Shown here piece after piece: positions 1 through 7,057 of a DNA stretch of 7,517 nucleotides (position 1 is the stretch's first letter; every line of letters starts with the position of its first letter). This DNA is from Berkiella sp964502705. Lineage in GTDB: Bacteria; Pseudomonadota; Gammaproteobacteria; Berkiellales; Berkiellaceae. The DNA is taken from NCBI GenBank assembly GCA_964502705.1, contig CAZCXZ010000144.1:1-7517 (forward strand). The letters run 5' to 3'. The translations under genes were made by a program, and so were the position numbers. The notes under the pieces were generated by a model that had not been told where the DNA came from, did no database searches, and saw only the letters and a program-made list of their open reading frames with translations.

Positions 1-629
1 ATATTCATTATTTGGCTTATCTTTATGCGTTAGGCAAAATCGCTTTGCCCAAAAATATGCTAGATACCCCCTATCGTCTGCTTAAAGTAGACACCAAATC
101 CCTGTTTGAACAATATCCGATTATTGGCGCGACAGCGCTGATGGGGAATCAACAAAGTAATCTAAGACATATTGCTGAAATTATTTTAGCGCATCGTGAA
201 AATTATAATGGCAAAGGATATCCTCATAAGCTGTCCGGTGAAAATATTCCTTTGGGTGCGCGTATTTTAGCTGTGGCAATCGATTATGAACAGCTACAGA
301 ATGGCACGTTATTGCCTGAGAAATTATCCAATCATCAAGCGGTAGAACTGATTAAAGCCTCTAAAGAAGCGGCTTATGATCCCAAAGTGGTAGAGGCTTT
401 TTGCGAAGTCATTGCATCACTGCCTAAAGACACGTTGAAACCGATTCATGAGAAAATCATGACCTCAGAATCATTGATCCCAGGCATGATTTTATCACGT
501 GATCTCATGTCCTCTGGCGGAATGCTGCTGTTACCCAAAGGCACTCAGCTTGATCAAAAGGCGATTAATAACTTAATTAAACTGCAGAATGTGATTATTT
601 ATATTCATCTTGACAAGCCTATAGGGTAA
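1..629 (+). CDS. Degenerate HD-GYP domain protein, C-terminal part (5' end outside window)
   Basis: The open frame runs in from the left edge (first full codon at 3), so the TTG at 12 is probably internal. HD-GYP proteins are metal-dependent c-di-GMP phosphodiesterases, often with an N-terminal receiver domain; any such domain would lie outside the window. The family framework is clear: a GKIALP segment after the usual HD site (33-50), a GKGYP match to the GYP signature (210-224), then IPLGARILAVA. However, several expected metal ligands are replaced. The HD pair reads Tyr-Ala (24-29), the His before Pro-x-x-Gly is Tyr (114-116), and the HHE motif reads His-Arg-Glu (192-200). A C-terminal module with a LIPGMILSRDL motif (about 475-510) is commonly appended to such regulators. 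Catalysis is therefore doubtful, and a sensor or scaffold role is inferred. The stop lies 5 bp before the histidine kinase start, so the two are probably cotranscribed. An HDOD-like non-catalytic role is possible. Confidence 0.8.
   Translation, partial: IHYLAYLYALGKIALPKNMLDTPYRLLKVDTKSLFEQYPIIGATALMGNQQSNLRHIAEIILAHRENYNGKGYPHKLSGENIPLGARILAVAIDYEQLQNGTLLPEKLSNHQAVELIKASKEAAYDPKVVEAFCEVIASLPKDTLKPIHEKIMTSESLIPGMILSRDLMSSGGMLLLPKGTQLDQKAINNLIKLQNVIIYIHLDKPIG
623..626 (+). promoter_or_regulatory. Putative ribosome binding site of the histidine kinase gene
   Basis: AGGG lies 8 nt before the ATG at 635, inside the final codons of the HD-GYP gene. It supports the chosen start and suggests coupled translation of the two genes. 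Confidence 0.5.
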
Positions 630-634
630 TCCTG

Positions 635-2005
635 ATGTTAAGCAATCAGGAACCGAACCAACCCCAAGCACCGTTGGTGTTACCAACCTCTATCGATTTT
701 GAAAAACAACAAAAAGGGTTGGAATTGCTGGTTACACTGATCGATTATGCTCAACGAAGGCACATTGATTTGAATGACATTTTAAGATTTTATCTTAAAA
801 AAGTCTGCAAATTTTCGAAATGGCCAATCGGTGTTATTTATACGATCCCAGATAAAGGCCCCTTTAGCCTTGTTACGTCTGACATACACTTTATTAAACA
901 TGAAAAGAAATTCACGCCCACTATCAAATATCTTTTTAAAAAGGGCGAAGATCTCGCAACAAGGGTTGCACAAGCAGAAACCCCTCTCTCTGAGGATATT
1001 TTTATCGAAAATAAAGGTTCAATTATTTCATCGATCACATGGTCTTATGCGCTTCCGCTTCGTTATTATGACAAGGTGATTGGTGTTGCGCAGTTTTTCT
1101 CAAAAAGAAATCATAAAAGCAAAATTGAGCAACTAGAGTTTGTTGCCCATGCAACCAGGCATATCAATATGATTATTGAAAGAGAAACTTCTGAAAAAAA
1201 CATTAAATACAACAACTTGAAACTAGAGGCAACCTTAAAGAAATTAAAAGAAACACAAATACAACTTGTGCAACATTCAAAGATGATCTCTATCGGTCAA
1301 TTAACAGCTGGCATGGCGCATGAAATTAACAACCCTATGGGTTACGTACAAAATAATTTATCGTCTTTGAAAAAATATGTTGCCGTGTTGATTGAAGCAT
1401 TGTCAACTGAAGGAAACAAACCATCCGTTCTGCATGATAAAATGGCATTTATTCTCTCGGATATCGATAATCTCTTCAATGAAACGTCGGAGGGGATCCA
1501 GCAAGTATTAAGTATTGTCGCAGGTTTAAAATCTTTCTCTCGCATAACCGATACTGAATATTCAAACTGCGACCTTAATCTTTGTATTGAAAATAGTCTT
1601 AAAATGGCTCGTAATGAATTAAAATACAAATGCGAATTAATTAAAGACCTTGCAACAATACCGCCTGTATATGGCAATACCAATCAATTAACCCAAGTAT
1701 TGGTTAATTTGTTAGTCAATGCCAGTCATGCCATCGAGCAAAAGGGCATTATTACCATTAAGACACAGGTTGAAAAAAATAATATTGTTGTGACCGTAAG
1801 CGATACCGGCAAGGGCATCAAAAAAGAGAATTTACATAAAATCTTCGATCCGTTTTATACCACTAAACCCGTGGGTATTGGCTGTGGACTTGGGTTATCA
1901 ATATCATACGGTATTATTCAAGATCATGGTGGTACTATCGGTGTGACATCTAAAGAAAATGTCGGAACTACTTTTACCATTAAACTGCCCATTCGAAAGC
2001 AGTAA
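635..2005 (+). CDS. Soluble GAF-domain sensor histidine kinase
   Basis: This is a 456-residue two-component histidine kinase that should autophosphorylate on His and pass the phosphate to a receiver domain. A GAF-like sensory region spans roughly residues 30-180. A coiled-coil-like linker rich in Lys, Leu and Glu follows at about 185-215, leading to a HisKA dimerisation helix with AHEINNP (phosphoacceptor His229). The ATPase domain has an N box (Asn358, Asn362), a G1 box DTGKG (390-394), an F box IFDPFYTTKP (403-412) and a G2 box GCGLGLS (416-422). All catalytic boxes are present, so it looks active. No signal peptide or membrane segment is seen, so it is probably cytosolic; the GAF ligand cannot be read from sequence. 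An AGGG (623-626) that overlaps the upstream stop region lies 8 nt before the ATG, consistent with translational coupling to the HD-GYP gene. By eye it is more AT-rich than the ftsI region. Confidence 0.93.
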   Translation: MLSNQEPNQPQAPLVLPTSIDFEKQQKGLELLVTLIDYAQRRHIDLNDILRFYLKKVCKFSKWPIGVIYTIPDKGPFSLVTSDIHFIKHEKKFTPTIKYLFKKGEDLATRVAQAETPLSEDIFIENKGSIISSITWSYALPLRYYDKVIGVAQFFSKRNHKSKIEQLEFVAHATRHINMIIERETSEKNIKYNNLKLEATLKKLKETQIQLVQHSKMISIGQLTAGMAHEINNPMGYVQNNLSSLKKYVAVLIEALSTEGNKPSVLHDKMAFILSDIDNLFNETSEGIQQVLSIVAGLKSFSRITDTEYSNCDLNLCIENSLKMARNELKYKCELIKDLATIPPVYGNTNQLTQVLVNLLVNASHAIEQKGIITIKTQVEKNNIVVTVSDTGKGIKKENLHKIFDPFYTTKPVGIGCGLGLSISYGIIQDHGGTIGVTSKENVGTTFTIKLPIRKQ

Positions 2006-2021
2006 TGATCTTTAAGCAAGT

Positions 2022-3686
2022 CTACGTTTCAACCCACTGTTCAGCAATTGCTATTTGCTCTGCAAATACGTCCGTTATGTCGGTTTGCTGTATTAAAGGA
2101 TTTAACAACACCACGCGTAGAGAGACAACCTCTTCATTGCCTTTTAAATAAGGGATCCATGTCATTGAAGTAAACGATTGACCTCGTTCGAATTGCTTTT
2201 GCTGAATGTAGCTGTTTATTTGATTGATCTTATCATTCTCCAAAGACGTCAACTTACCTTCACGACATTGCTGGCGATACTTTTTGGGGATAAATCGATA
2301 ATTGACAACGTTGATCTCAGGTTCCCATAATATCTCGAAGGTTTCTGTTTTTTTAAGTAGATTCTTGATGTAATCTGCAAGCTGCATACCTCTATCGATA
2401 AGCTTTTCATATCCCGAACCTGCCAATAAATGCAAGCTCGCATGTAAATATAATGCCATTGCAGGGCGTGTTCCTTCAGGGCTATTTTTTCCAAAATCAA
2501 AACTATTGACGGATGCTTGATAGTCGGCCAAGACTGAAATAGCCTGCATTGCTGTAGGATCTCGAAATAAACATAAGCTGATACCAATTGGTAAGTACAG
2601 TTGCTTGTGGCCACAAACCGTAATCGAATCTGCTTTATCAATAGCATTTAATAAATATCGGTATCGCGTAGAAAATAAAATGGGGCCACCGAATGAAGCA
2701 TCAACATGAAAATGGATATTGTAACGAGCTGCAATGGCGCTCATCTGCTGCAGTGGATCTATTGAACCGGTTTCAGTTGCGCCAGCGATACCAATTAAAG
2801 CAATTACCTTAATTTTTTCTTTGTGCAATTGTTCGATACGTTGTTGCAATTTTTCAACGTCTACCCGACCTTCGCGCGACAATGTCAGATATTCAATGTT
2901 TTCCGTTCCCATACCCAGCAGTGAACATGCTTTTTGAATGGAATAATGCAATAAAGGTGATACTAAAATTTTCACATTTTGATAACCACTTAAGCTAAGT
3001 GCTTTGACAAACCCTTGCTCAGCTATCTTTGGGAGCGCTCTATTACGGGCAACCCATAAAGCAGCGACATTCGACTGGGTACCGCCTGAAACCACCAAGC
3101 CCAAGTCGCTCTTATTGTTTTGAATGTGCTCGTTATAAAAGTCATCGCCGAATTGATAAAATCGCCGATGCAACATAGCGATAGCTTCTCTTTCGAGAAA
3201 AGTGAGCACTTTCGACGTGGCCAGTTTTACAACATTTTGATTAAGAATGGTCACGATCCTTGACAACTCAACTTCAAATGAAGGCAACTGCGCTGTCATA
3301 TGGCCAATATATTTAGGCTCGCCTGTGTTTACAGTAAAAGGTAATACGTTTTTTTCAAGATAATCACGATAATCATGCCAAGATTGTGGATAATGTGGGA
3401 TCTCTGAATGCGTAAATTTTTCTTTTAATACTTGTATATCCATATCAGGGTGGGTAATTTTTCCTGATGTGTGATGAAGTAACTGATGTGATAGCTCTAA
3501 GCCTTCATAAAAATATTTTAAAATCCCATCACTGGCATTATCAACATAATGCTGACAAGCAGCTTTGGTATCTGGGCCAAAGACACACGTCATCTGCGCA
3601 GGGAATGGCTCACCAGCTGCACACAAGCTGTAATCACCCGCCTGGTTACAAAGCACTTGAAATAGATTTTGGGTTGGCATTTCCAT
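2022..3686 (-). CDS. panP: PLP-dependent group II decarboxylase, PanP-type (putative aspartate 1-decarboxylase)
   Basis: This 554-residue protein belongs to the group II PLP decarboxylases (glutamate, aspartate and aromatic amino acid decarboxylases). Visible landmarks are a YIGHM substrate-region motif (126-130), a conserved LNQN segment (148-151), a GGTQSN phosphate-binding loop (201-206), a His stacking on the cofactor ring (His247), HVDASFGG with the pyridine-N Asp329, and the HK pair with the Schiff-base Lys361. The pattern of motifs, including IGHMTAQLP, LNQN followed by a TFLERE segment, and ALWVARN, matches the vibrio PanP family as I remember it. That family makes beta-alanine from aspartate for pantothenate and CoA and replaces PanD. 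The length is close to that family, with a slightly longer N-terminus. Substrate is inferred; glutamate or another acidic or aromatic amino acid cannot be excluded. The start is uncertain: Met1 and Met3 are both possible and neither has a clear Shine-Dalgarno. It converges with the kinase (16-bp gap) and diverges from the ATP-grasp gene. Confidence 0.87.
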   Translation of the reverse strand: MEMPTQNLFQVLCNQAGDYSLCAAGEPFPAQMTCVFGPDTKAACQHYVDNASDGILKYFYEGLELSHQLLHHTSGKITHPDMDIQVLKEKFTHSEIPHYPQSWHDYRDYLEKNVLPFTVNTGEPKYIGHMTAQLPSFEVELSRIVTILNQNVVKLATSKVLTFLEREAIAMLHRRFYQFGDDFYNEHIQNNKSDLGLVVSGGTQSNVAALWVARNRALPKIAEQGFVKALSLSGYQNVKILVSPLLHYSIQKACSLLGMGTENIEYLTLSREGRVDVEKLQQRIEQLHKEKIKVIALIGIAGATETGSIDPLQQMSAIAARYNIHFHVDASFGGPILFSTRYRYLLNAIDKADSITVCGHKQLYLPIGISLCLFRDPTAMQAISVLADYQASVNSFDFGKNSPEGTRPAMALYLHASLHLLAGSGYEKLIDRGMQLADYIKNLLKKTETFEILWEPEINVVNYRFIPKKYRQQCREGKLTSLENDKINQINSYIQQKQFERGQSFTSMTWIPYLKGNEEVVSLRVVLLNPLIQQTDITDVFAEQIAIAEQWVET

Positions 3687-3716
3687 AATCTAAGTTTAAT
3701 CTGTAAATTGAATTGC

Positions 3717-3729
3717 CGATAAGCTATCG
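3717..3729. promoter_or_regulatory. Small inverted repeat in the divergent decarboxylase/ligase intergenic region
   Basis: CGATA-AGC-TATCG is a perfect dyad with 5-bp arms and a 3-nt centre. It sits in the 60-bp gap between the two divergent starts (3687-3746), just before the ATP-grasp start. It could be an operator half-site pair or a weak hairpin near the ribosome binding region. Arms this short arise often by chance, so the call is tentative. No convincing -35/-10 pair was found for either gene in this gap. Confidence 0.25.
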
Positions 3730-3746
3730 AGGTAGAAAGAGAAAAA

Positions 3747-4829
3747 ATGGATAAAATTTCACGCTTATATTTCAAAAGCTGCAAGGAGCTGCATTTAAAG
3801 CCAGTGAAAAAGCCTGAAATTGATGGTTTCCAATTTACCTTAGGCAAAAAAATTTATTACTTTCGAAGTGGCCAAACCCCCTTTAATAATGCCTCAGCCT
3901 GCTCTATTGCCAGCAATAAATACAGCACAAATTTGGTTTTACATAATCATCAGATCCCCGTACCCAAAGCATTTGCGATAACGTATAAAGAATTTAAAAA
4001 GGGATTACTTGATTTAAGCGATATGCGTTTTCCATTGGTAGTTAAACCAAACTGGGGAAGTTGCTCTGGGAACGATGTCATCTGCAATATTGAATCACTT
4101 GATATTTTACTTGAATTATTGCCAAAACTTTTAAAAAGGCATTACTCAATAAGCATTGAAGAGTTTGAAGGAAATCTGAGCTCGTATCGAGTGCTCGTGC
4201 ATGCGGGCAACGTGATTGGCTTAGTCGAAAGAATTCCTGCTCATGTTATAGGTGATGGCAAGCATACTATTGAGCAATTAATCGATATTGAAAACGAAAA
4301 AAGAAAGCTTTTACGAAAAAAATTACCTTATGGGCAATTAAAAATGAATATCGAATCAGAATTTATTTTCAAGAAACGTGGCATTGATAAAAGCTATGTT
4401 CCTCAACGAGATGAAAAAATCCCATTGCGCTATATTTGTAATTCCGCGGCAGGTGGCACCACCATTAATTTGCCAATTAAAAATATCTGCGATGAAAATA
4501 AATTAATCGCGCTTAAAGCAGCTAAAGCGCTTGATCTGGATCTGGTTGGTTTTGATTTTCTCTGTGAAGACATAAGCAAACCGATTGGCATCACACGTGG
4601 CTTTATTATTGAAGCAAATTACGCACCCGATATTACCCTGCATGAACTCTCACCTGAAGGGACGCCGACACAAGTAACGCGACTTATCTTGAAGAAATTT
4701 ATTGCACAACATCGCATCGCGTACCTTATGATGCGGTTACAATCGAAATATATTACTTTTACCCTAAAATTCATGTTAGTACTCGCTTTTATTATATGGG
4801 CTGGCCACTCCAATATTGTAAAATGGTAA
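3747..4829 (+). CDS. Stand-alone cyanophycin-synthetase-like ATP-grasp ligase with hydrophobic C-terminal tail
   Basis: This 360-residue protein carries an ATP-grasp fold, which joins a carboxylate to an amine or thiol through an acyl-phosphate. An in-frame stop at 3720-3722 with no other start codon after it fixes the ATG at 3747; a purine-rich AAAGAGA lies just upstream. Visible elements are an early SNKYST segment (56-61), the ATP-binding VVKPNWGSCSG (98-108), an acidic pair (Glu138-Glu139), RIPAHVIGDGKHTIEQLID (162-180), AAGGTTIN (234-241), VGFDF (267-271) and the metal-ligand stretch IIEANYAPD (287-295). The PAHVIGDG and AAGGT patterns are typical of the ATP-grasp module of cyanophycin synthetase (CphA) and of the ligase half of GshAB-type enzymes. 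The Mur-ligase half of CphA is absent, so this is not a cyanophycin synthetase. Residues about 335-353 are hydrophobic apart from Lys341 and may be a membrane anchor. Substrates are unknown. The divergent decarboxylase suggests a linked pathway, but this is inference. Confidence 0.85.
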   Translation: MDKISRLYFKSCKELHLKPVKKPEIDGFQFTLGKKIYYFRSGQTPFNNASACSIASNKYSTNLVLHNHQIPVPKAFAITYKEFKKGLLDLSDMRFPLVVKPNWGSCSGNDVICNIESLDILLELLPKLLKRHYSISIEEFEGNLSSYRVLVHAGNVIGLVERIPAHVIGDGKHTIEQLIDIENEKRKLLRKKLPYGQLKMNIESEFIFKKRGIDKSYVPQRDEKIPLRYICNSAAGGTTINLPIKNICDENKLIALKAAKALDLDLVGFDFLCEDISKPIGITRGFIIEANYAPDITLHELSPEGTPTQVTRLILKKFIAQHRIAYLMMRLQSKYITFTLKFMLVLAFIIWAGHSNIVKW

Positions 4830-5222
4830 TCAGGCCTGACGCCACGCAATCTCGACAGGTCGTCCTTCTTTATTAATCGCAACATAGGTAAATAGACCCT
4901 CGGTCACTTGCACCTTATGATAATCATTCATGCGCTCAACCCAAACCTGCACATTGATCCCAACGGATGTTTTACCTCGTCTTGCAATCGTCGCATAACA
5001 GGAAACAACATCTCCGACATTGACTGGCTTGAGAAACACCATTTTGTCAATCGCAACGGTAGTCATACGAGAATGTGAACATTCATGCGCTAAAATTGCA
5101 CCGCCTAAATCCATTTGTGATACCAACCATCCGCCAAACATATCGCCATAACGATTAGTGTCGCATGGCATCGCAATCGTTTTAATGACGAGTTCGCCAA
5201 TTGGAGTAACTGAATCACTCAT
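4830..5222 (-). CDS. yciA: Acyl-CoA thioesterase, YciA-type hotdog fold
   Basis: This is a 130-residue single-hotdog thioesterase that hydrolyses short- to medium-chain acyl-CoA to free acid and CoA in the cytosol. The diagnostic motif NRYGDMFGGWLVSQMDLGGA occupies residues 23-42. Asp38 aligns with the catalytic Asp known in the haemophilus and E. coli enzymes. A second family block, FLKPVNVGDVV, is at 63-73, followed by a TSVGINVQVWVERM region (85-98). Length matches YciA (about 130-155 residues). The start at 5222 is supported by AAGGA 8 nt upstream. It abuts the ATP-grasp stop with no intervening base and diverges from ftsI. Hotdog relatives in the broader acyl-CoA hydrolase group are possible, but the motif set fits YciA best. 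Confidence 0.93.
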   Translation of the reverse strand: MSDSVTPIGELVIKTIAMPCDTNRYGDMFGGWLVSQMDLGGAILAHECSHSRMTTVAIDKMVFLKPVNVGDVVSCYATIARRGKTSVGINVQVWVERMNDYHKVQVTEGLFTYVAINKEGRPVEIAWRQA

Positions 5223-5230
5223 AGAACTTT

Positions 5231-5235
5231 TCCTT
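5231..5235 (-). promoter_or_regulatory. Ribosome binding site of yciA
   Basis: AAGGA on the minus strand, 8 nt before the ATG at 5222, is the clearest Shine-Dalgarno in the window. It decides the yciA start. Confidence 0.7.
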
Positions 5236-5252
5236 TTTAATATGCATCCCTA

Positions 5253-5258
5253 TATACT
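5253..5258 (+). promoter_or_regulatory. Possible -10 element upstream of ftsI
   Basis: TATACT matches the sigma-70 -10 consensus at five of six positions. It lies 50 bp before the upstream ftsI ATG, in the yciA/ftsI divergent gap. The sequence about 17 bp further upstream has no good -35 match. A second candidate, TATAAC (5293-5298), would put transcription start almost at the 5309 ATG, which would favour the downstream ATG at 5363. Confidence 0.25.
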
Positions 5259-5308
5259 GTCTAAGGTTATCCGACTCATGTCAAACCGGCTCTATAACAA
5301 AAAAAGTC

Positions 5309-7057
5309 ATGATAAAATCTGCCGCTTACAAAGAAAGTTTTCTAAATTCGAAAACACGTGAAATGGATCCTTCAACCTGGCGGCTCATCCTTATTTGTGC
5401 CTTATTTGCCGTATTAGCTGCAGGCCTGGTGGCTAGGCTTATCCATTTGCAAATTGCACATACCGATTTTTTACAAGCGCAAGGCAATGCAAGAACCCTG
5501 CGCATCGTTGATATTCCTTCTTATCGCGGCATGATTACAGACCGACGTGGCACCCCGATTGCAATTAGTACCCCTGTGCATGCTATTTGGGTTAACCCTT
5601 CCCAATTTCAAGCTAAGCGAGCAGAGCTTAAAAAATTAGCAGCCCTCTTAGGCTACACGCCACTGGCGTTGAAGCTAAAAATTCAGCAGCATCCGCATCG
5701 TGTGTTCATCTATTTAAAACGCGGCCTAACCCCTGACGTAGCAAAAAAGATTAAAGCGATGAATTTGACAGGGATAGGGATCAAAAGAGAATTTCGTCGT
5801 TACTATCCGGCGGGAATGCAAACTGCCCAACTAACTGGTTTTACGGATATTGATGATCATGGCCAAGCCGGGTTAGAGCTCACCTTTGAACAAAATTTAA
5901 AACCCACCATTGGCAAAAAGCGCGTCTTAGAAGATAGAACAGGGCGCTGGGTAAAAGATCTCGATTATTTCCAACCAGCACGTCAAGGCGAAGATATTGC
6001 GCTCAGCATTGATTTGCGGATCCAAGGATTTGCTTATCGTGAATTAGAAAGTGCCATTCAAAAATACCAAGCTAAATCGGCTACCTTGGTCATGATTGAT
6101 ATCCCAACCGGTGAAATTCTAGCGATGGTCAGTGCTCCCTCGTTTAATCCGAATAATCGCCAAGATTGCCATGGCACGCATACGCGTAATCGCGCCTTGA
6201 CCGATTTATACGAACCTGGTTCAACCATAAAAGCTTTTACCATTGCTAGCGCTTTAGAAAGTCGTCAATTTACGCCCGACACCATTATTGATACAACGCC
6301 CGGCTATTACCAAATTGGCAAACATACCGTCAAAGATATTCATAATTATGGTGTGCTCAGTTTAAAAGAAGTATTGAGCAAATCGAGTAACGTTGGGATC
6401 AGTAAAATAACCCTCGCTCTCCCGCCAGAACAGCTATTAGAGACTTTTCGCAAGCTAGGACTGGGTGACAGCATTAACACGCCCTTCCCAGGTGAGCGCA
6501 AAGGCATATTACCACCTCCCCCTAAAAATGCTTTTATGCACGCCACTCTAGCGTTTGGTTATGGTTTATCGGTTACCCCCTTACAAATTGCACATGCGTA
6601 TGCAACCTTAGCTTCTGGTGGCATTAAAATACCGGTTTCCCTCACCAAAATTCGCGATCCCAGCCGTATTGTGCAAGAAAGAGTGCTGCCAGAAGATGTG
6701 GCTAACTCAACCATGGAAGTTCTCATGGATGTATTAGGACGCAAAGGGACAGGCTCACGCGCGGATATTCCGGGGTACAAAACGGCAGGCAAAACCGGCA
6801 CGATCCGTGTTGTGGGACCCCATGGTTATGATAAAAATCGACATATTGGTTTATTTGCCGGCGTCACACCAGTTGATCACCCCCGCTTAGCAACGGTTAT
6901 CATTGTAGAAGAACCGAATGAAGCGAATTACTACGGTGGATTGGTGGCGGCACCTATTTATAAAAACGTCGTCGGGAAGGCACTTTATATCTTAAATGTG
7001 CCTCCCGATAACACGCTACAGGATAATTCGCCCTCAACGGGTTTAGCAAAGGTTTAA
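5309..7057 (+). CDS. ftsI: Peptidoglycan D,D-transpeptidase FtsI (penicillin-binding protein 3)
   Basis: This class B penicillin-binding protein crosslinks septal peptidoglycan within the divisome. At 582 residues it is near the 588 of E. coli FtsI. One membrane segment lies at about residues 25-47, followed by a dimerisation domain with SYRGMITDRRGTPIAISTPV (71-90). The transpeptidase domain has the SxxK motif STIK (305-308, nucleophile Ser305), SSN (359-361) and KTGT (495-498). FGYGLSVTPLQIA (416-428) and YYGGLVAAPIY (541-551) are typical of FtsI. The start is uncertain: the ATG at 5363 (Met19, giving 564 residues) places the membrane segment at the very N-terminus, and neither start has a clear Shine-Dalgarno. 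Neither ftsL upstream nor murE downstream is present, unlike the classical dcw cluster, so a paralogue of the division enzyme is possible. The stop overlaps the upp stop. Confidence 0.95.
   Translation: MIKSAAYKESFLNSKTREMDPSTWRLILICALFAVLAAGLVARLIHLQIAHTDFLQAQGNARTLRIVDIPSYRGMITDRRGTPIAISTPVHAIWVNPSQFQAKRAELKKLAALLGYTPLALKLKIQQHPHRVFIYLKRGLTPDVAKKIKAMNLTGIGIKREFRRYYPAGMQTAQLTGFTDIDDHGQAGLELTFEQNLKPTIGKKRVLEDRTGRWVKDLDYFQPARQGEDIALSIDLRIQGFAYRELESAIQKYQAKSATLVMIDIPTGEILAMVSAPSFNPNNRQDCHGTHTRNRALTDLYEPGSTIKAFTIASALESRQFTPDTIIDTTPGYYQIGKHTVKDIHNYGVLSLKEVLSKSSNVGISKITLALPPEQLLETFRKLGLGDSINTPFPGERKGILPPPPKNAFMHATLAFGYGLSVTPLQIAHAYATLASGGIKIPVSLTKIRDPSRIVQERVLPEDVANSTMEVLMDVLGRKGTGSRADIPGYKTAGKTGTIRVVGPHGYDKNRHIGLFAGVTPVDHPRLATVIIVEEPNEANYYGGLVAAPIYKNVVGKALYILNVPPDNTLQDNSPSTGLAKV

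Noticed and set aside
1342..1683. 113-codon minus-strand frame inside the kinase gene
   Set aside because: The plus-strand kinase frame has clear family motifs across the region, so this is an antisense shadow.
2249..2647. 132-codon minus-strand frame within the decarboxylase gene
   Set aside because: It is a shifted frame of the decarboxylase on the same strand. The main frame is continuous through all motifs, so no frameshift is implied.
3590..3847. 85-codon minus-strand frame across the divergent intergenic gap
   Set aside because: It overlaps two well-supported genes, has no family motifs and would remove the control region.
3747..4829. Cyanophycin synthetase
   Set aside because: The Mur-ligase-like half is missing and the protein is only 360 residues long, so only the ATP-grasp module matches.
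5235..5268. Possible minus-strand promoter for yciA (TAGACA with TATTAA)
   Set aside because: The spacer is about 15 bp and the start point would fall on the ribosome binding site, so the spacing is poor.
5158..5361. 67-codon plus-strand open frame that spans the yciA start and ends just before the second ftsI ATG
   Set aside because: It overlaps yciA antisense, has no recognisable domain and no ribosome site. It does not resemble FtsL.
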